Assembly: GCF_026262505.1 (NCBI RefSeq)
Contig: NC_067204.1
Coordinates: 19,933,300 to 19,997,299, forward strand
DNA: 64,000 nucleotides
DNA from: Trichomonas vaginalis G3
Taxonomy: Eukaryota > Parabasalia > Trichomonadida > Trichomonadidae
Direction of reading: 5' to 3'
A model generated the notes under the pieces. The model saw nothing but the letters and a program-made list of their open reading frames with translations, searched no databases and had not been told where the DNA came from. Each line of letters begins with the position of its first letter. Within the stretch, counting starts at the first letter, position 1. The position numbers and the translations under genes were made by a program. This document shows positions 16,668 to 25,677 of this stretch, piece by piece.

Positions 16668-19600
16668 ATGTATCGGAAGTTGTCTAAGTTAGAACACTCG
16701 GAAATAAAACAACTTCTTACAGAAGCTAATATAGATGTTGCAAAACATTACGCGACAAACAAAAAAGCACTCGCTGACTTCATTAAAGACTACAATGGTG
16801 CAATAAGTTATGATAGAATTCATGAGTTCATAAAGCCGCAACGCGGCGAGGACGAAGTCCATGCAAGAGCATTTCCTTTAAATGACATTGCTATTGACTT
16901 ATATCATAGACGTTCAGTACCTCATGAAGTAAGAAGAGAAATGTTTGACATAACAAATGCGAACGTTGGTCATACTCGTAAAGCTCTTTCGCATGATGTT
17001 CGTCAAGAAATGTTTGACATAACAAATGCAAACGTTGGTGAAACAAGAAGAAGAGACGACACACTGAAACAACAGAGAAGAGAGATGTTTAAAAGTGCTA
17101 TAGAACAAGTTCGCAAAGCTAACGATGTCATTCGTTCCATTGACGACAAACCAAAAGAAGGTGAGAGATGGTTAAAGAAAGATGAAGAGAATAGGAAGAG
17201 AAATGTGAAGTCAGGCAATAGACTCATTGACTTTAACATCGAAGCTTTAGATGAACCAAACAGAGAATATTTACACAAACATTTCGGTAAGGTTTTCATG
17301 AGACTCTTAGAGAAAATTAAAATAAACTCGCAACAAAGATGGATGGTATGTTATAAACTTGGTGGAAAGTATGAATGTTCTACGTTAAACCTCAATAATA
17401 TGGAACATTACTACATCAGCTCTTGAAGGAGAACTTTATATCAGAGATAGAAGCAAATGCTGCAGGTATTGTTGAAATGCACTATGACTTCTTCTTGACA
17501 AACATAAAGAATCTTACTGAAATAAAGATGTATGATTTAACAGAATATGAAGGCTTAACGATGTCAGATGTAAAGAAAGGCAAACCAAAAAAGAGACCAT
17601 ATAGAGATGAAAGCACACTGACAAATGACCAGAAAGCCATTTTGGAAGCTCTTAAGCAAACAGGAAACCCAGCACTTATAGAAAGCTTTTGGAAAGATAA
17701 TGGTGAAAAGAAGTTTTATAAGAAGAGAAGCGGTCAGTTATGGAAGTATCTTTGCACATTACCTATAAATCTTGAACGCTACCAAATCTTCAATGAACTG
17801 AACAAAAGAACTGCAATACTTATGACAGAGGACAATTGTTTCGTTTATGCTTGCATTCAGGCTGGAGTAAATGAAGAAACTATTGACCACATGAGAGAAG
17901 TCATTCGTGTTAGAGACTTTCCTCAAAGTAAAGTACAAGAAATTTCTGACGCAACAGGTATAGCATTTAATGTTACCATTGGTTATTTCAATGACTCAAG
18001 ACATAATGAAATAAAGAGATATATACCAAAAGAATGCGAAACTGTTAGAACTATTGACTTACTTCTTGTTGAAGACCACTACATGCTAAATGAAAGACTT
18101 CCAATGACAACATACTTCATTCGAAACTATAAAGAAATTCTCAAAGCTTGTGGTGGAATGAACATTGAGAAACAGATGAAGATTTATACAAAGAGAGAAG
18201 ATAAATATGTAGTTCGTTATGATAGAACAACACCGTTATGGGATGTTATGAAAACATTGTGGGAGTGCAAATATTTCGAACCTATTTCTTATGGAGAACT
18301 TTTCACATATACTACTGACTTATATAAACAGAACCTTGCACCATTTAAAGATTTGACATATGCTCCAAAGTATTGTGTACAACTGAAGAAGAAAGCAGAG
18401 TCAAAAGAAGTAAATAAAGCTAAATGTAAATTCATTCCTGAGCACGTTTTCTTTGCTGACTTTGAGTGTAGTACGGATGGCTTTCATAAAGCTTTTAACA
18501 TCTGTTATGACAGTGAAGATGGTTCAGTGAGTGAAAGCATTTGGGGTCAAAACTGTGCAACAGAATTTTTGGAAAGACTCCCTGACAAGAGTTTAATATA
18601 TTTTCACAACCTCAGTTATGACATAAACTTCATCTTAAGACACATGACAGAAGTGAAAGGAACTCCCATCATTAAAGGTTCACGAACAATGCAAATAACC
18701 GGTTTATAAAAGGACGGGCAATTATTATAAAAGACTCTTACAGTGTTATAAATAAGAAGCTTAAACTATTTCCTGCTATGTTTAACTTACAAACAGGACC
18801 GAAAGAAGTATTTCCATATAACTACTACAGCAGTGTTTTGTTAGCAAATGACAACAGAACTGGTGTCATTTCTGAAGCATGTAAGTTTATCCGGGATGCA
18901 GATACATTTATGAAAAACATAGATTCCATCAAAGGTTGCAGAATAGATGAGAACCACTTCGACTTAGAAAAATATAGCACGTTTTACTGCAAACAAGATG
19001 TAAGAATTTTAAGAGAAGGTTTTGTAAAGTTCCGCAATGACTTATTGAAAGAGTTTGATTTAAACGTTTATGACTACGTTAGTATTTGTTCAATTGCTAA
19101 CAAATTGTTTGAGAACAGAGTATACTTCCCGAATGGAAATCTTTATGACCTCTCAAATAAACCAAGAGAATTTATTTCGAGATGCATTCAAGGTGGAAGA
19201 TGTATGTTGTCAGATAACATGAAACAAAAGAGCAAAAAGAAACTCATTGCTGACTTCGACACTGTTTCATTATATCCTTCAGCTATAGCAAGACTTTATA
19301 CTTTAGAAGGTATTCCAAAAGTATTGAAGGAAGAAATGTTAAACACAGAGTATCTCATGAGACATTTATTCGATGATGACCAAAAGGAACCCATTGGTGA
19401 AAAGTTTATGTCTGGCTTCTTTGTTCTCATTAAGATAACAGAGATTGGTATACCCAGACACTTTCATTTAATAGTTTGCGACCCTGAACTAAATCCAGAA
19501 CTTAACGTTCCAAGAAGTTCAAACACTTGCTGTCTCATGTATGTTGACCATATAACATTACAAGACCTCATAAAATATCAAGGTGTCAAATGTGAAGTGT

Positions 19601-20512
19601 TGCAAGGATACTATTACGATGGAAACAGAGATATGAGAATAAGAGATGAAGTAAAGAAGTTGTTTGAGTTAAGGTTAAAGTATAAGAAAGAAAAAACCCC
19701 TTACAAGAAATTATAAAACTCATTCTGAACAGCATTTATGGCAAAACTATTCTATCTCCTATTGAGTCAAAAATAACCATAGTAGATGACAAAGATGCTA
19801 TAAGATATGCTATAAGAAATTACAACCATATAGTGAAGTTCGAAGGTTTGGATGGTTCAGATAAAACTATTTTCAAGCTAACGAAAAGCATTTGCAGACA
19901 CTTTAACTTCTGTCCACTTGTGTTAATATTCTGTCTATGTCAAAACGTATTATGAATGAAGTATTCTGTACTGCAGAGGACATGGGTCTTCAAATATTTT
20001 ACCAGGATACCGACAGTATGCACTTATATAATGAAGACATCCCAAAGCTTGCAGCAGAGTTTAAGAAGAGATACGGTAGAGAACTTATAGGAAAGAACCT
20101 TGGTCAATTTCATAGCGACTTTGCAGAAATAACACCTGGAAAACAAAGTTTAGCTTATAAAAGTATTTTCTGTGGAAAGAAGACCTACATAGACTTACTC
20201 ACGAATGATTTAAATGAAGTTGCATTTCACTGCAGAATGAAAGGCGTGAAGCAAGATGTTATTGCTTTAACCGCTAATGAAATGTTTCCTGAAGCTATAC
20301 AATGCTATTACAATGAAGATAAGAACATTCACATACCTGTTGGAACATATGACAAAGACTCTGAGTTCAGTTTAATGAAACTTTACAAAGCACTTTATGA
20401 TGGTCAAGAGATTGCATTCGACTTATGTAAGTCATGTCAACCTTGCTTTGCTGAAAAGTTCAACTTTTCAATAACGACTAAAACAAGCTTTATTCGTAAG
20501 TTGAAGTTCTGA
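16668..20512 (+). pseudogene. Protein-primed family B DNA polymerase, frameshifted (Maverick A)
   Basis: About 1,280 codons are spread over four or five frames. In order: a helical extension with a duplicated REMFDITNANVG motif; an OTU-like block (EDNCFVYACIQAGV...LLLVEDHYMLNE); an exonuclease domain (DFECST near 18458, then HNLSYDINF); motif A DFDTVSLYPS near 19256; motif B NSIYGK near 19735; motif C YQDTDS near 20003; and KKTY near 20178. Frame changes occur near 17415, 18710, 19698 (a CCCC run) and 19920. All catalytic motifs survive, so decay is recent or the indels are sequencing errors. This enzyme would replicate the element from a protein-primed end. Confidence 0.85.
16835..16862. repeat. 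Double mini-hairpin in the polymerase gene
   Basis: GCCGC-AAC-GCGGC, GA, GGAC-GAA-GTCC, AT: 28 bp. It is read in frame as PQRGEDEVH. It shares its second half with 12914-12934. Confidence 0.85.
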
Positions 20513-20558
20513 GGTCATTTATTTTTGTCAGCAATGAGGTCATTTGTGATAAAAATAA

Positions 20559-20585
20559 GCCGCTAGCGGCATGGGCGAAGCCTAT
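20559..20585. repeat. Double mini-hairpin between genes
   Basis: GCCGC-TA-GCGGC, AT, then GGGC-GAA-GCCT, then ATG. It lies between the ends of two convergent genes. Confidence 0.8.
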
Positions 20586-20593
20586 GTGGTCAT

Positions 20594-21451
20594 TTACAAT
20601 ACAGCTATTGTAGAGTTTAACAATTGTGCTTCAATGTATAAACAATCTTTCCCATCTGGAGGTAAGAACACTGGGCACTTATGGTCATGAGTGGAGAACA
20701 TGTCTATCCAAAACTCACGATTGAAGCCAGTAAGCTTGTAATACTTAGGATTTGACAGTGGTGAAGTTCTTGTATGACCAATGAACTCATTTTCAACTCC
20801 CTTACTTAAGTTTGAATATAATATAGCTTGCTTTCTATCCCAAATGCCAGGTGTTACAATCTTTGAAAATTCATTTTTCCTCGGAAGTATTGCATCATAA
20901 TTGAAAACATTCTTGAAGTCTTCATTGGGTTCAGAGATTTGAAACCTTATACGTAATGGATTTTCTTTCTTTTTAGCGACTTCATTGAATGGTGAATATA
21001 TAACAAACTGACAGTCATGAGTTCCATCTTCATTTTCATTAAATTCATAATGAAAGTCTATAAGTTGTGGCTGACTACCTTCTTCTTTCAGTTGTGCAAG
21101 AAACTCACGTAAAGGCTGTAAAGTTTGTACTTCAATATTGAACTTTTTCTCGAACATCTCATTAAATGAAATCATACATTGCAACAATGTTGTATCGTCT
21201 TTAAAGTATTTGTATATGTGAATGTTTTGGGCGCTTAAAGACTGTTCGTCATTTTCTATCTCGACTTGAAGTATAAAGTCAACCTTTCTGAAAGCACGTG
21301 TTATATACATAGATGTTATGCCAATGTACTTCTCTTCATTTATGTTCACAATCCAGTCTGTTGGAAACTTAAACGTTACTCTGTTCCCCTTTATTTTGAC
21401 GTCAGGGTTTTCACTACTGAACGCAACAGATAAAGGTATTTGTCTATACAT
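20594..21451 (-). CDS. Virion-associated family protein (second A copy)
   Basis: This is a 285-residue, strand-rich protein. It shares with 4662-5543 and 39351-40198 an early block (VTFKFPTDWIVNI) and a late LPPDGKDCLYIEAQL. It is intact. The spread over both elements and the presence of two diverged copies in A point to structural proteins, perhaps at different capsid positions. I cannot name a known family. ATG at 21451 is preceded by AAACTAA on the coding strand. It lies 24 bp downstream of the 21476-21748 gene on the same strand. Confidence 0.65.
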   Translation of the reverse strand: MYRQIPLSVAFSSENPDVKIKGNRVTFKFPTDWIVNINEEKYIGITSMYITRAFRKVDFILQVEIENDEQSLSAQNIHIYKYFKDDTTLLQCMISFNEMFEKKFNIEVQTLQPLREFLAQLKEEGSQPQLIDFHYEFNENEDGTHDCQFVIYSPFNEVAKKKENPLRIRFQISEPNEDFKNVFNYDAILPRKNEFSKIVTPGIWDRKQAILYSNLSKGVENEFIGHTRTSPLSNPKYYKLTGFNREFWIDMFSTHDHKCPVFLPPDGKDCLYIEAQLLNSTIAVL

Positions 21452-21475
21452 TTAGTTTGGATAAAAATAAACCAT

Positions 21476-21748
21476 TTACTCTTTCTTTGCTTCAGCTTCC
21501 TTTGCTTTTTGTTCTTCCTTTGCTTTTGCTTCTTCTCTAGCTTTTTTCGCCAGCAAACGTGGGTTCTTCTGTCTTCCAGCAGCTAATGCAGCTAGTTGTT
21601 TTTCACTAAGTTTTCTCTTTGGTCTCTCTGGCTTTTGTTCTGGTTTTTGTTCCTTCAGTTCGGATAAAATTTGTTCACGAATTTCTTTCTTCAATGCTTC
21701 AACATCTATGACCCCTTGGGTCTTGTCCGTAGGATTTGACTGAGTCAT
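21476..21748 (-). CDS. Lys/Ala/Glu-rich coiled-coil protein
   Basis: This 90-residue, highly charged protein has a helix (VEALKKEIREQILSELKEQK), a Pro/Lys linker, a motif KRKLSEKQLAALAAGRQKNP near 45-64, and a KAREEAKAKEEQ tail. The SEKQLAALAAGR motif resembles short basic motifs in many large DNA virus proteins thought to bind DNA. A DNA-condensing or scaffold role is possible, but this is inferred from composition only. Confidence 0.55.
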   Translation of the reverse strand: MTQSNPTDKTQGVIDVEALKKEIREQILSELKEQKPEQKPERPKRKLSEKQLAALAAGRQKNPRLLAKKAREEAKAKEEQKAKEAEAKKE

Positions 21749-21793
21749 TTGACTGTAGATAAAAAACTAAATTAAAACTTTAACCGATGTAAA

Positions 21794-22220
21794 ATGAGCT
21801 TGTCAAAATCAGAACGAGAGTCTATTATATTAAATGACGCCAGAGGAATACAACATCCTTTCTATTATGTAAGTCAGAGTAAAGATGGTAAAATATATGT
21901 AAGAAAAAGAAAGGTTCCATTAGCGAATACAGAGAGCGACAACATTAAGGTGCATGGCACGAGGGCGAAGCCCATATAAAACCTTCTGTACAAACTGAGC
22001 CACCAAAAGAACAAGAAGAAAAGAAGCCAGATGTACTTTCAATAACGAACCAAGAGCTTATTGCAAAGTTCGTGAATTTCATTGAAAAGCAAACCGAGTC
22101 AAAGAACCCTGACCCACCAGTGAAAGAAGTGAGACAAAAGAGAATGTACAGTTCATTGAAAATGTCAAGAAACAACTTCCACCACGAATACCAAGAAGAA
22201 GAGTGAGAATAATGAAGTAA
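21794..22220 (+). pseudogene. DGK-RKxK family protein disrupted by a hairpin insertion
   Basis: The ATG at 21794 follows GATGTAAA. The first 53 codons include YVSQSKDGKIYVRKRK, a motif shared with the 24360 and 35926 genes. A 28-bp double hairpin (21950-21977) then shifts the frame to an early stop. Beyond it a coding trace continues (KPSVQTEPPKEQ onward) to TGA 22204 or, with one more shift, TAA 22218. The gene was probably about 140 residues. It is the gene immediately before the capsid gene. Confidence 0.6.
21950..21977. repeat. Double mini-hairpin breaking an ORF
   Basis: GTGC-ATG-GCAC, GA, GGGC-GAA-GCCC, ATAT: 28 bp. Removing it restores a continuous frame across the 21794-22220 gene, which supports insertion. 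Confidence 0.85.
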
Positions 22221-22247
22221 ATAGATATTTTTATCTGAAGTAAATAC

Positions 22248-23822
22248 ATGCAGAACGAACAGTTAAACGAATTTACTCCAGCAGAGCATATTCATCAGAT
22301 TCGCTCATATTTCGATATCATAGACAATGCAGTTCAAATTGGTGACACTAATAGAAAATATTCTGACGCAAAGATTCCATCACAACCTGGAACTGCTAAA
22401 GATAACACATGGGTAACATTCAATCTCTCACCTCCTGGTGAAAATATGTTGGACCTTTACAATACATTCATTACGTATAAAATGGAAGGTCAATTTATTG
22501 TAGATAAAGAAATTGGTTCAGGTTCCAATAAAACAAACCCACCAGGATTTTGGATTGGTTTCGATGACGCTTTCTATGCAGTTGCTGGATATCAAATCCT
22601 TGCAAATGGTCGTATCGTATATTCTCAAGACAACGCAAGAGAAGAAGCATATATAACTTCAAACTCACAAACTACCGAACAAATAAAGAAAGTCGATGTT
22701 TTTTCAAAGACTCGACATAAAGATGTATGGAGTCATTCGGGAACATGCAGAACAGGACAAATTGTTGGTGGTCCAATTACAGCAGGAAAATCATTTGATT
22801 TTAAGCTTCGTTTAAGAATTCCTGTTAGAAGATTCCTTCCATTAGAACCTATTCGATTTATTCCAGCTTTTGCAGGAAACATTCAGCTTAAAGTAAAGTT
22901 CAGTAGCGACGCCTTACAATGCACATCTATATCTGTAAATGATATCATTGCTTTCAATCCAACTCTTAAAGTTGCATTTGCTTCAGGTTCAAATCCACCG
23001 ACAAATAAATTTGTTCCATGGAATGAACCATTCACTATGATAACGAGTGCAACTGAAGCTAGTGGAACAGTTACTATTACAACTGTAACCCAGCAACTAT
23101 TTCGAACAAAGATGGATTTTAATGAATGTTTTATTCATCCAAAGTCATTCTCTTTAGACCCTAACATTTATACAGAACTTGTAGAACATTATACAAACGA
23201 GGCTTTATGTTTTCCTGTTAAAGTTATGGATTGGATTCCTATGGATGGTTCATTCTCAAAGAATACAGATAGTTCAAGTGCAACATTTACAGCAGCTTAT
23301 ACGCCTATTAATGTTAAAAGTATTTGGGCACTATTTAGAAAGAAAGACAACTATTATGTTAATTTTGAGAACCCTAAGTTTAAATATCTTCAGCTTTCCA
23401 TGGGAGCTTATGGAAATATGCCTGCAGAACCTGAAAAATCATATGGACCTGTATTTTATGAAATGGTTGCGAACGCTTGCAATACAAACAATGATATGAT
23501 TGGATTTAATGAAGATGTTATGAGGTCATTGGTGGATGATGGTAGTGTGGAACATAAATGGGATAGCTATGACAACACACATTTCTTATGTGGTTTTCCA
23601 ACAGAAGTGGACTTTTGCTTCCAGCAAGGTCAAACATCTACTGCTCCAATAACATACAAATTGTCTGTTAAAGGACCTATTGAACTAGCAACAGAAAATG
23701 TACCAAAGCCACTTATTGGATTTATGAGGGATTGTTGCTTTGCAATACAAGTAAGACAGTCAGGCATACCAATAATAAGACTTGACGACTATAACTTAGC
23801 AGCGGACGACAGTGAGGAATAA
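22248..23822 (+). CDS. Major capsid protein (double jelly-roll type), Maverick A
   Basis: This 524-residue protein is the homologue of the 767-2416 protein of element B. Matching segments are KLRLRIPVRRFL, IPAFAGNIQLKV and a C-terminal strand with YKLSVKGPIELATENVPKPLIGFM. Length and strand-rich pattern fit the Polinton double jelly-roll capsid protein. ATG follows TTTTTATCTGAAGTAAATAC, a longer leader than most A genes. It is intact. The assignment rests on paralogy, gene context and pattern. Confidence 0.75.
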   Translation: MQNEQLNEFTPAEHIHQIRSYFDIIDNAVQIGDTNRKYSDAKIPSQPGTAKDNTWVTFNLSPPGENMLDLYNTFITYKMEGQFIVDKEIGSGSNKTNPPGFWIGFDDAFYAVAGYQILANGRIVYSQDNAREEAYITSNSQTTEQIKKVDVFSKTRHKDVWSHSGTCRTGQIVGGPITAGKSFDFKLRLRIPVRRFLPLEPIRFIPAFAGNIQLKVKFSSDALQCTSISVNDIIAFNPTLKVAFASGSNPPTNKFVPWNEPFTMITSATEASGTVTITTVTQQLFRTKMDFNECFIHPKSFSLDPNIYTELVEHYTNEALCFPVKVMDWIPMDGSFSKNTDSSSATFTAAYTPINVKSIWALFRKKDNYYVNFENPKFKYLQLSMGAYGNMPAEPEKSYGPVFYEMVANACNTNNDMIGFNEDVMRSLVDDGSVEHKWDSYDNTHFLCGFPTEVDFCFQQGQTSTAPITYKLSVKGPIELATENVPKPLIGFMRDCCFAIQVRQSGIPIIRLDDYNLAADDSEE

Positions 23823-23852
23823 AGGATGAACGTTTATTTTTAAAGCTTATAA

Positions 23853-24311
23853 ATGAGTTCTTCATCAAGCTCTCGTGAACCTTCACCATCTGTGAAACAA
23901 ACTTTACCAAACGATTATGGAGCACCTATTGAATATTTCTTACGAGCTGCACAATGGCAAAGAGCAGTCTCACCAAGGTTAGGTGTTCCACCAGCTCCTG
24001 TCAAAAATAGCATTTGGTCAAGTCCTTATATAAGATATGGTCTCCCACTAGGTTTGCTAGCTACAGCAGGAGCAGTAATGATGTTGAAAAGAAACAAAGC
24101 AAATGTTATAAATAATACTGAAGTAGCTGAATTTGAACAAACTCCGACACCATCGCCAAAACCAACGCCTTCACAAACAACACCTTCAATGACTCCTGAA
24201 CCTATGAAAGTACAAACTCCTGTTCAAAAGTCAACTCCAAAACCGACTCCAACATTTAAACCAGAACCTACTCCTCAAATAAATCGTAAAACTCCTGCGT
24301 TTCCTTACTGA
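23853..24311 (+). CDS. Membrane protein with Pro/Thr-rich tail
   Basis: This is a 152-residue protein. It has a Ser-rich start, a single hydrophobic segment (about 67-84, GLPLGLLATAGAVMML) followed by KRNK, and then a low-complexity PTPSPKPTPSQT-type tail to the end. It sits right after the capsid gene with a TATAAATG start. It could be a virion membrane or vertex protein. No family is recognised. Confidence 0.6.
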   Translation: MSSSSSSREPSPSVKQTLPNDYGAPIEYFLRAAQWQRAVSPRLGVPPAPVKNSIWSSPYIRYGLPLGLLATAGAVMMLKRNKANVINNTEVAEFEQTPTPSPKPTPSQTTPSMTPEPMKVQTPVQKSTPKPTPTFKPEPTPQINRKTPAFPY

Positions 24312-24359
24312 AAAAATAATGTTAGTTTTATTTTATTTGAACATTTTATTTAGAGTAAA

Positions 24360-24596
24360 ATGACGACTAAAGTCACTGAAGCAATGAAACAAAAATTTTT
24401 GGTAGAATACATTAAATCAGGAGCGGTTCCAGAAGGTTTTTACGTTCATACTATGAAGGATGGTAGAGTTCAGTTTAGAAAGATAAAGCAACCATTAGAT
24501 AGAGAAGGTATATTAAGGAAGATTAAACTTCATGAGGACAACATTGCTGAACTTAAGAAGAAGTTAGAAGAGTTGGAGAAAGGAAGAGAGTTATAA
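24360..24596 (+). CDS. DGK-RKxK family small protein
   Basis: This is a 78-residue protein: an N-terminal helix, then GFYVHTMKDGRVQFRKIKQ and a C-terminal coiled coil (IAELKKKLEELEKG). The central motif recurs in the 21794 and 35926 genes, which defines a small Maverick family. The last codons fall in the inverted repeat. ATG follows AGAGTAAA. The function is unknown; a basic beta hairpin plus a coiled coil could suit a nucleic-acid-binding or capsid cement protein. Confidence 0.55.
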   Translation: MTTKVTEAMKQKFLVEYIKSGAVPEGFYVHTMKDGRVQFRKIKQPLDREGILRKIKLHEDNIAELKKKLEELEKGREL

Positions 24597-24612
24597 AGTA
24601 ATGAATTCAACA

Positions 24613-24641
24613 GACCCAAAGGGTCAGAGCCGCTTTGCGGC
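24613..24641. repeat. Double mini-hairpin element (right TIR)
   Basis: GACCC-AAA-GGGTC, three bases, then GCCGC-TTT-GCGGC. It mirrors 3899-3927. Confidence 0.85.
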
Positions 24642-24787
24642 TAGGGTGAAAAAAGAGGTGAAAAAAGAGGTGAGATTCACCACTTCACCTAAATTTATTT
24701 TTGTGCTATGTTTTCATACGTGTGAGGGTGGTGATATCATTAATTTTAAGTTTATTTTTTATTTTATTTTATTTTATTTTTATATAA

Positions 24788-25108
24788 ATGACGAAAACTA
24801 TTGAGATAACAAACTACAACGGTCATGAGTTCAAGAATTTGTTCTTCGTTCCTCGTGAAAATACATTCTATCAGATACGAGGGAGAAAGGGTAAAGTTAG
24901 TTTGAGCGTTTATGAAGGAATGAAGAATGGAAAGTTTATACAAGCATACGATACAAACGGTAAACGTGTTTCATTAGCTTTGTCAAAACTTACTAACATT
25001 TATTTTGACAGTGACTTTGACCTATATGAAGAAGAAAGTGAGTCAGAAGATTATGAGCTGTTATGTGAAGCACAGCAATGGGAGGAGTTGCAATACTTTT
25101 GTAAGTGA
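24788..25108 (+). CDS. Protein encoded inside the terminal inverted repeat
   Basis: This is a 106-residue protein. It has a strand-rich front (NYNGHEFKNLFFVPRENTFYQ, basic RGRKGKVSL) and an acidic C-terminus (YEEESESEDYELLCEAQQ) ending WEELQYFCK. The function is unknown. Being in the repeat, it normally exists in two copies per element, but the left copy is frameshifted near its start. A T-rich leader (repeats of TTTTA) and TATATAAATG precede it. A role at element ends, such as terminal protein or packaging, is conceivable but unsupported. Confidence 0.6.
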   Translation: MTKTIEITNYNGHEFKNLFFVPRENTFYQIRGRKGKVSLSVYEGMKNGKFIQAYDTNGKRVSLALSKLTNIYFDSDFDLYEEESESEDYELLCEAQQWEELQYFCK

Positions 25109-25325
25109 GAACGTTTATTTTTACATTAGTGAAGTCGTTTGTGAAAACATTTATTTTTTCATTAGTGAGGTGAAGTGGTTGGCGGCTTTGTAAATATTTA
25201 AGGTTAAGTTAGTGTTGTCGTTTGTGTTGTAAAATATACGTTAACAGTTTCGTAAAGTGTCAAATTCACAAGTATTGCGTACGGAGGAACGCAGTGCCTC
25301 AGTACACGAGACTTGTATACTAACT

Positions 25326-25431
25326 GATATACGTTATGAAAGGAGGTGAAACGTTGAACTTAAAGTATAGTTTCCCAGACGTTATAAAAATATTTGACGA
25401 CCACAACATTTCATTAAAATTTATTTGCTAA
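25326..25431 (+). pseudogene. 3' part of the gene split by Maverick A
   Basis: A frame with no start begins at ATA 25327, in register with the last B codon before the insertion (ATA at 3220-3222). It runs 34 codons to TAA 25429-25431. Its residues (aromatic/basic, ending KFIC) match the C-terminal tail of the 6871-7512 homologue, which confirms that 2743-3225 and this segment were one gene. Confidence 0.8.
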
Positions 25432-25437
25432 GTAAAA

Positions 25438-25667
25438 ATGTCAAAACTTCTTGAAAGATGTTTGAAAAAAATAATATAGACTTTATTTCATGTAAAGGAC
25501 TTTACACACTTTTGAACGATATGAAAGACCCTGTTTTATTTGTTCGTGTAGACAAAGGAAAGTTCTATGTCTTTACAAAATATTTGAACTTCTTAGACAG
25601 AGAACTTCAAGAAACGCCATGTGAAAGTTTAGATGAAGTTCTTCTCCACTTTCAGAAAAACTTTTAA
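25438..25667 (+). pseudogene. Small conserved Maverick protein, element B (probable frameshift)
   Basis: The likely start is ATG 25438 (GTAAAAATG). After MSKLLERCLKK the frame slips in a run of seven A, and the rest continues from about 25475 as NNIDFISCKGLYTLL to 25667. The alternative start at 25458 gives 69 codons without a shift but lacks the usual leader. It is homologous by pattern to 7573-7845 and in the same neighbourhood (CCG protein on one side, minor capsid candidate on the other). Confidence 0.55.
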
Positions 25668-25677
25668 ATATATATAA

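Larger units (their letters stand above)
3226..25325. mobile_element. Inner Maverick/Polinton 'A', 22.1 kb
   Basis: The element is bounded by inverted repeats of 735 and 746 bp that start AGTTAGTA and end TACTAACT, in keeping with the 5'-AG...CT-3' termini reported for Mavericks. GATAT occurs at 3219-3223 and again at 25326-25330, a likely 5-bp target duplication; two extra bases (TA) sit before the left AG. It encodes capsid protein, packaging ATPase, integrase, family B polymerase and fibre proteins, the core set of the group. The two inverted repeats differ by substitutions and an indel of about 13 bp, and the polymerase is frameshifted, so it is not a very recent, fully active copy. Confidence 0.88.
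24580..25325. repeat. Right terminal inverted repeat of Maverick A
   Basis: It is the reverse complement of 3226-3960. The inner edge falls in the last codons of the 24360-24596 gene, in a different frame from the gene at the left edge. It has about 13 extra bases near 25150 and an intact reading frame at 24788-25108. It also has the double mini-hairpin at 24613-24641. Confidence 0.9.
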
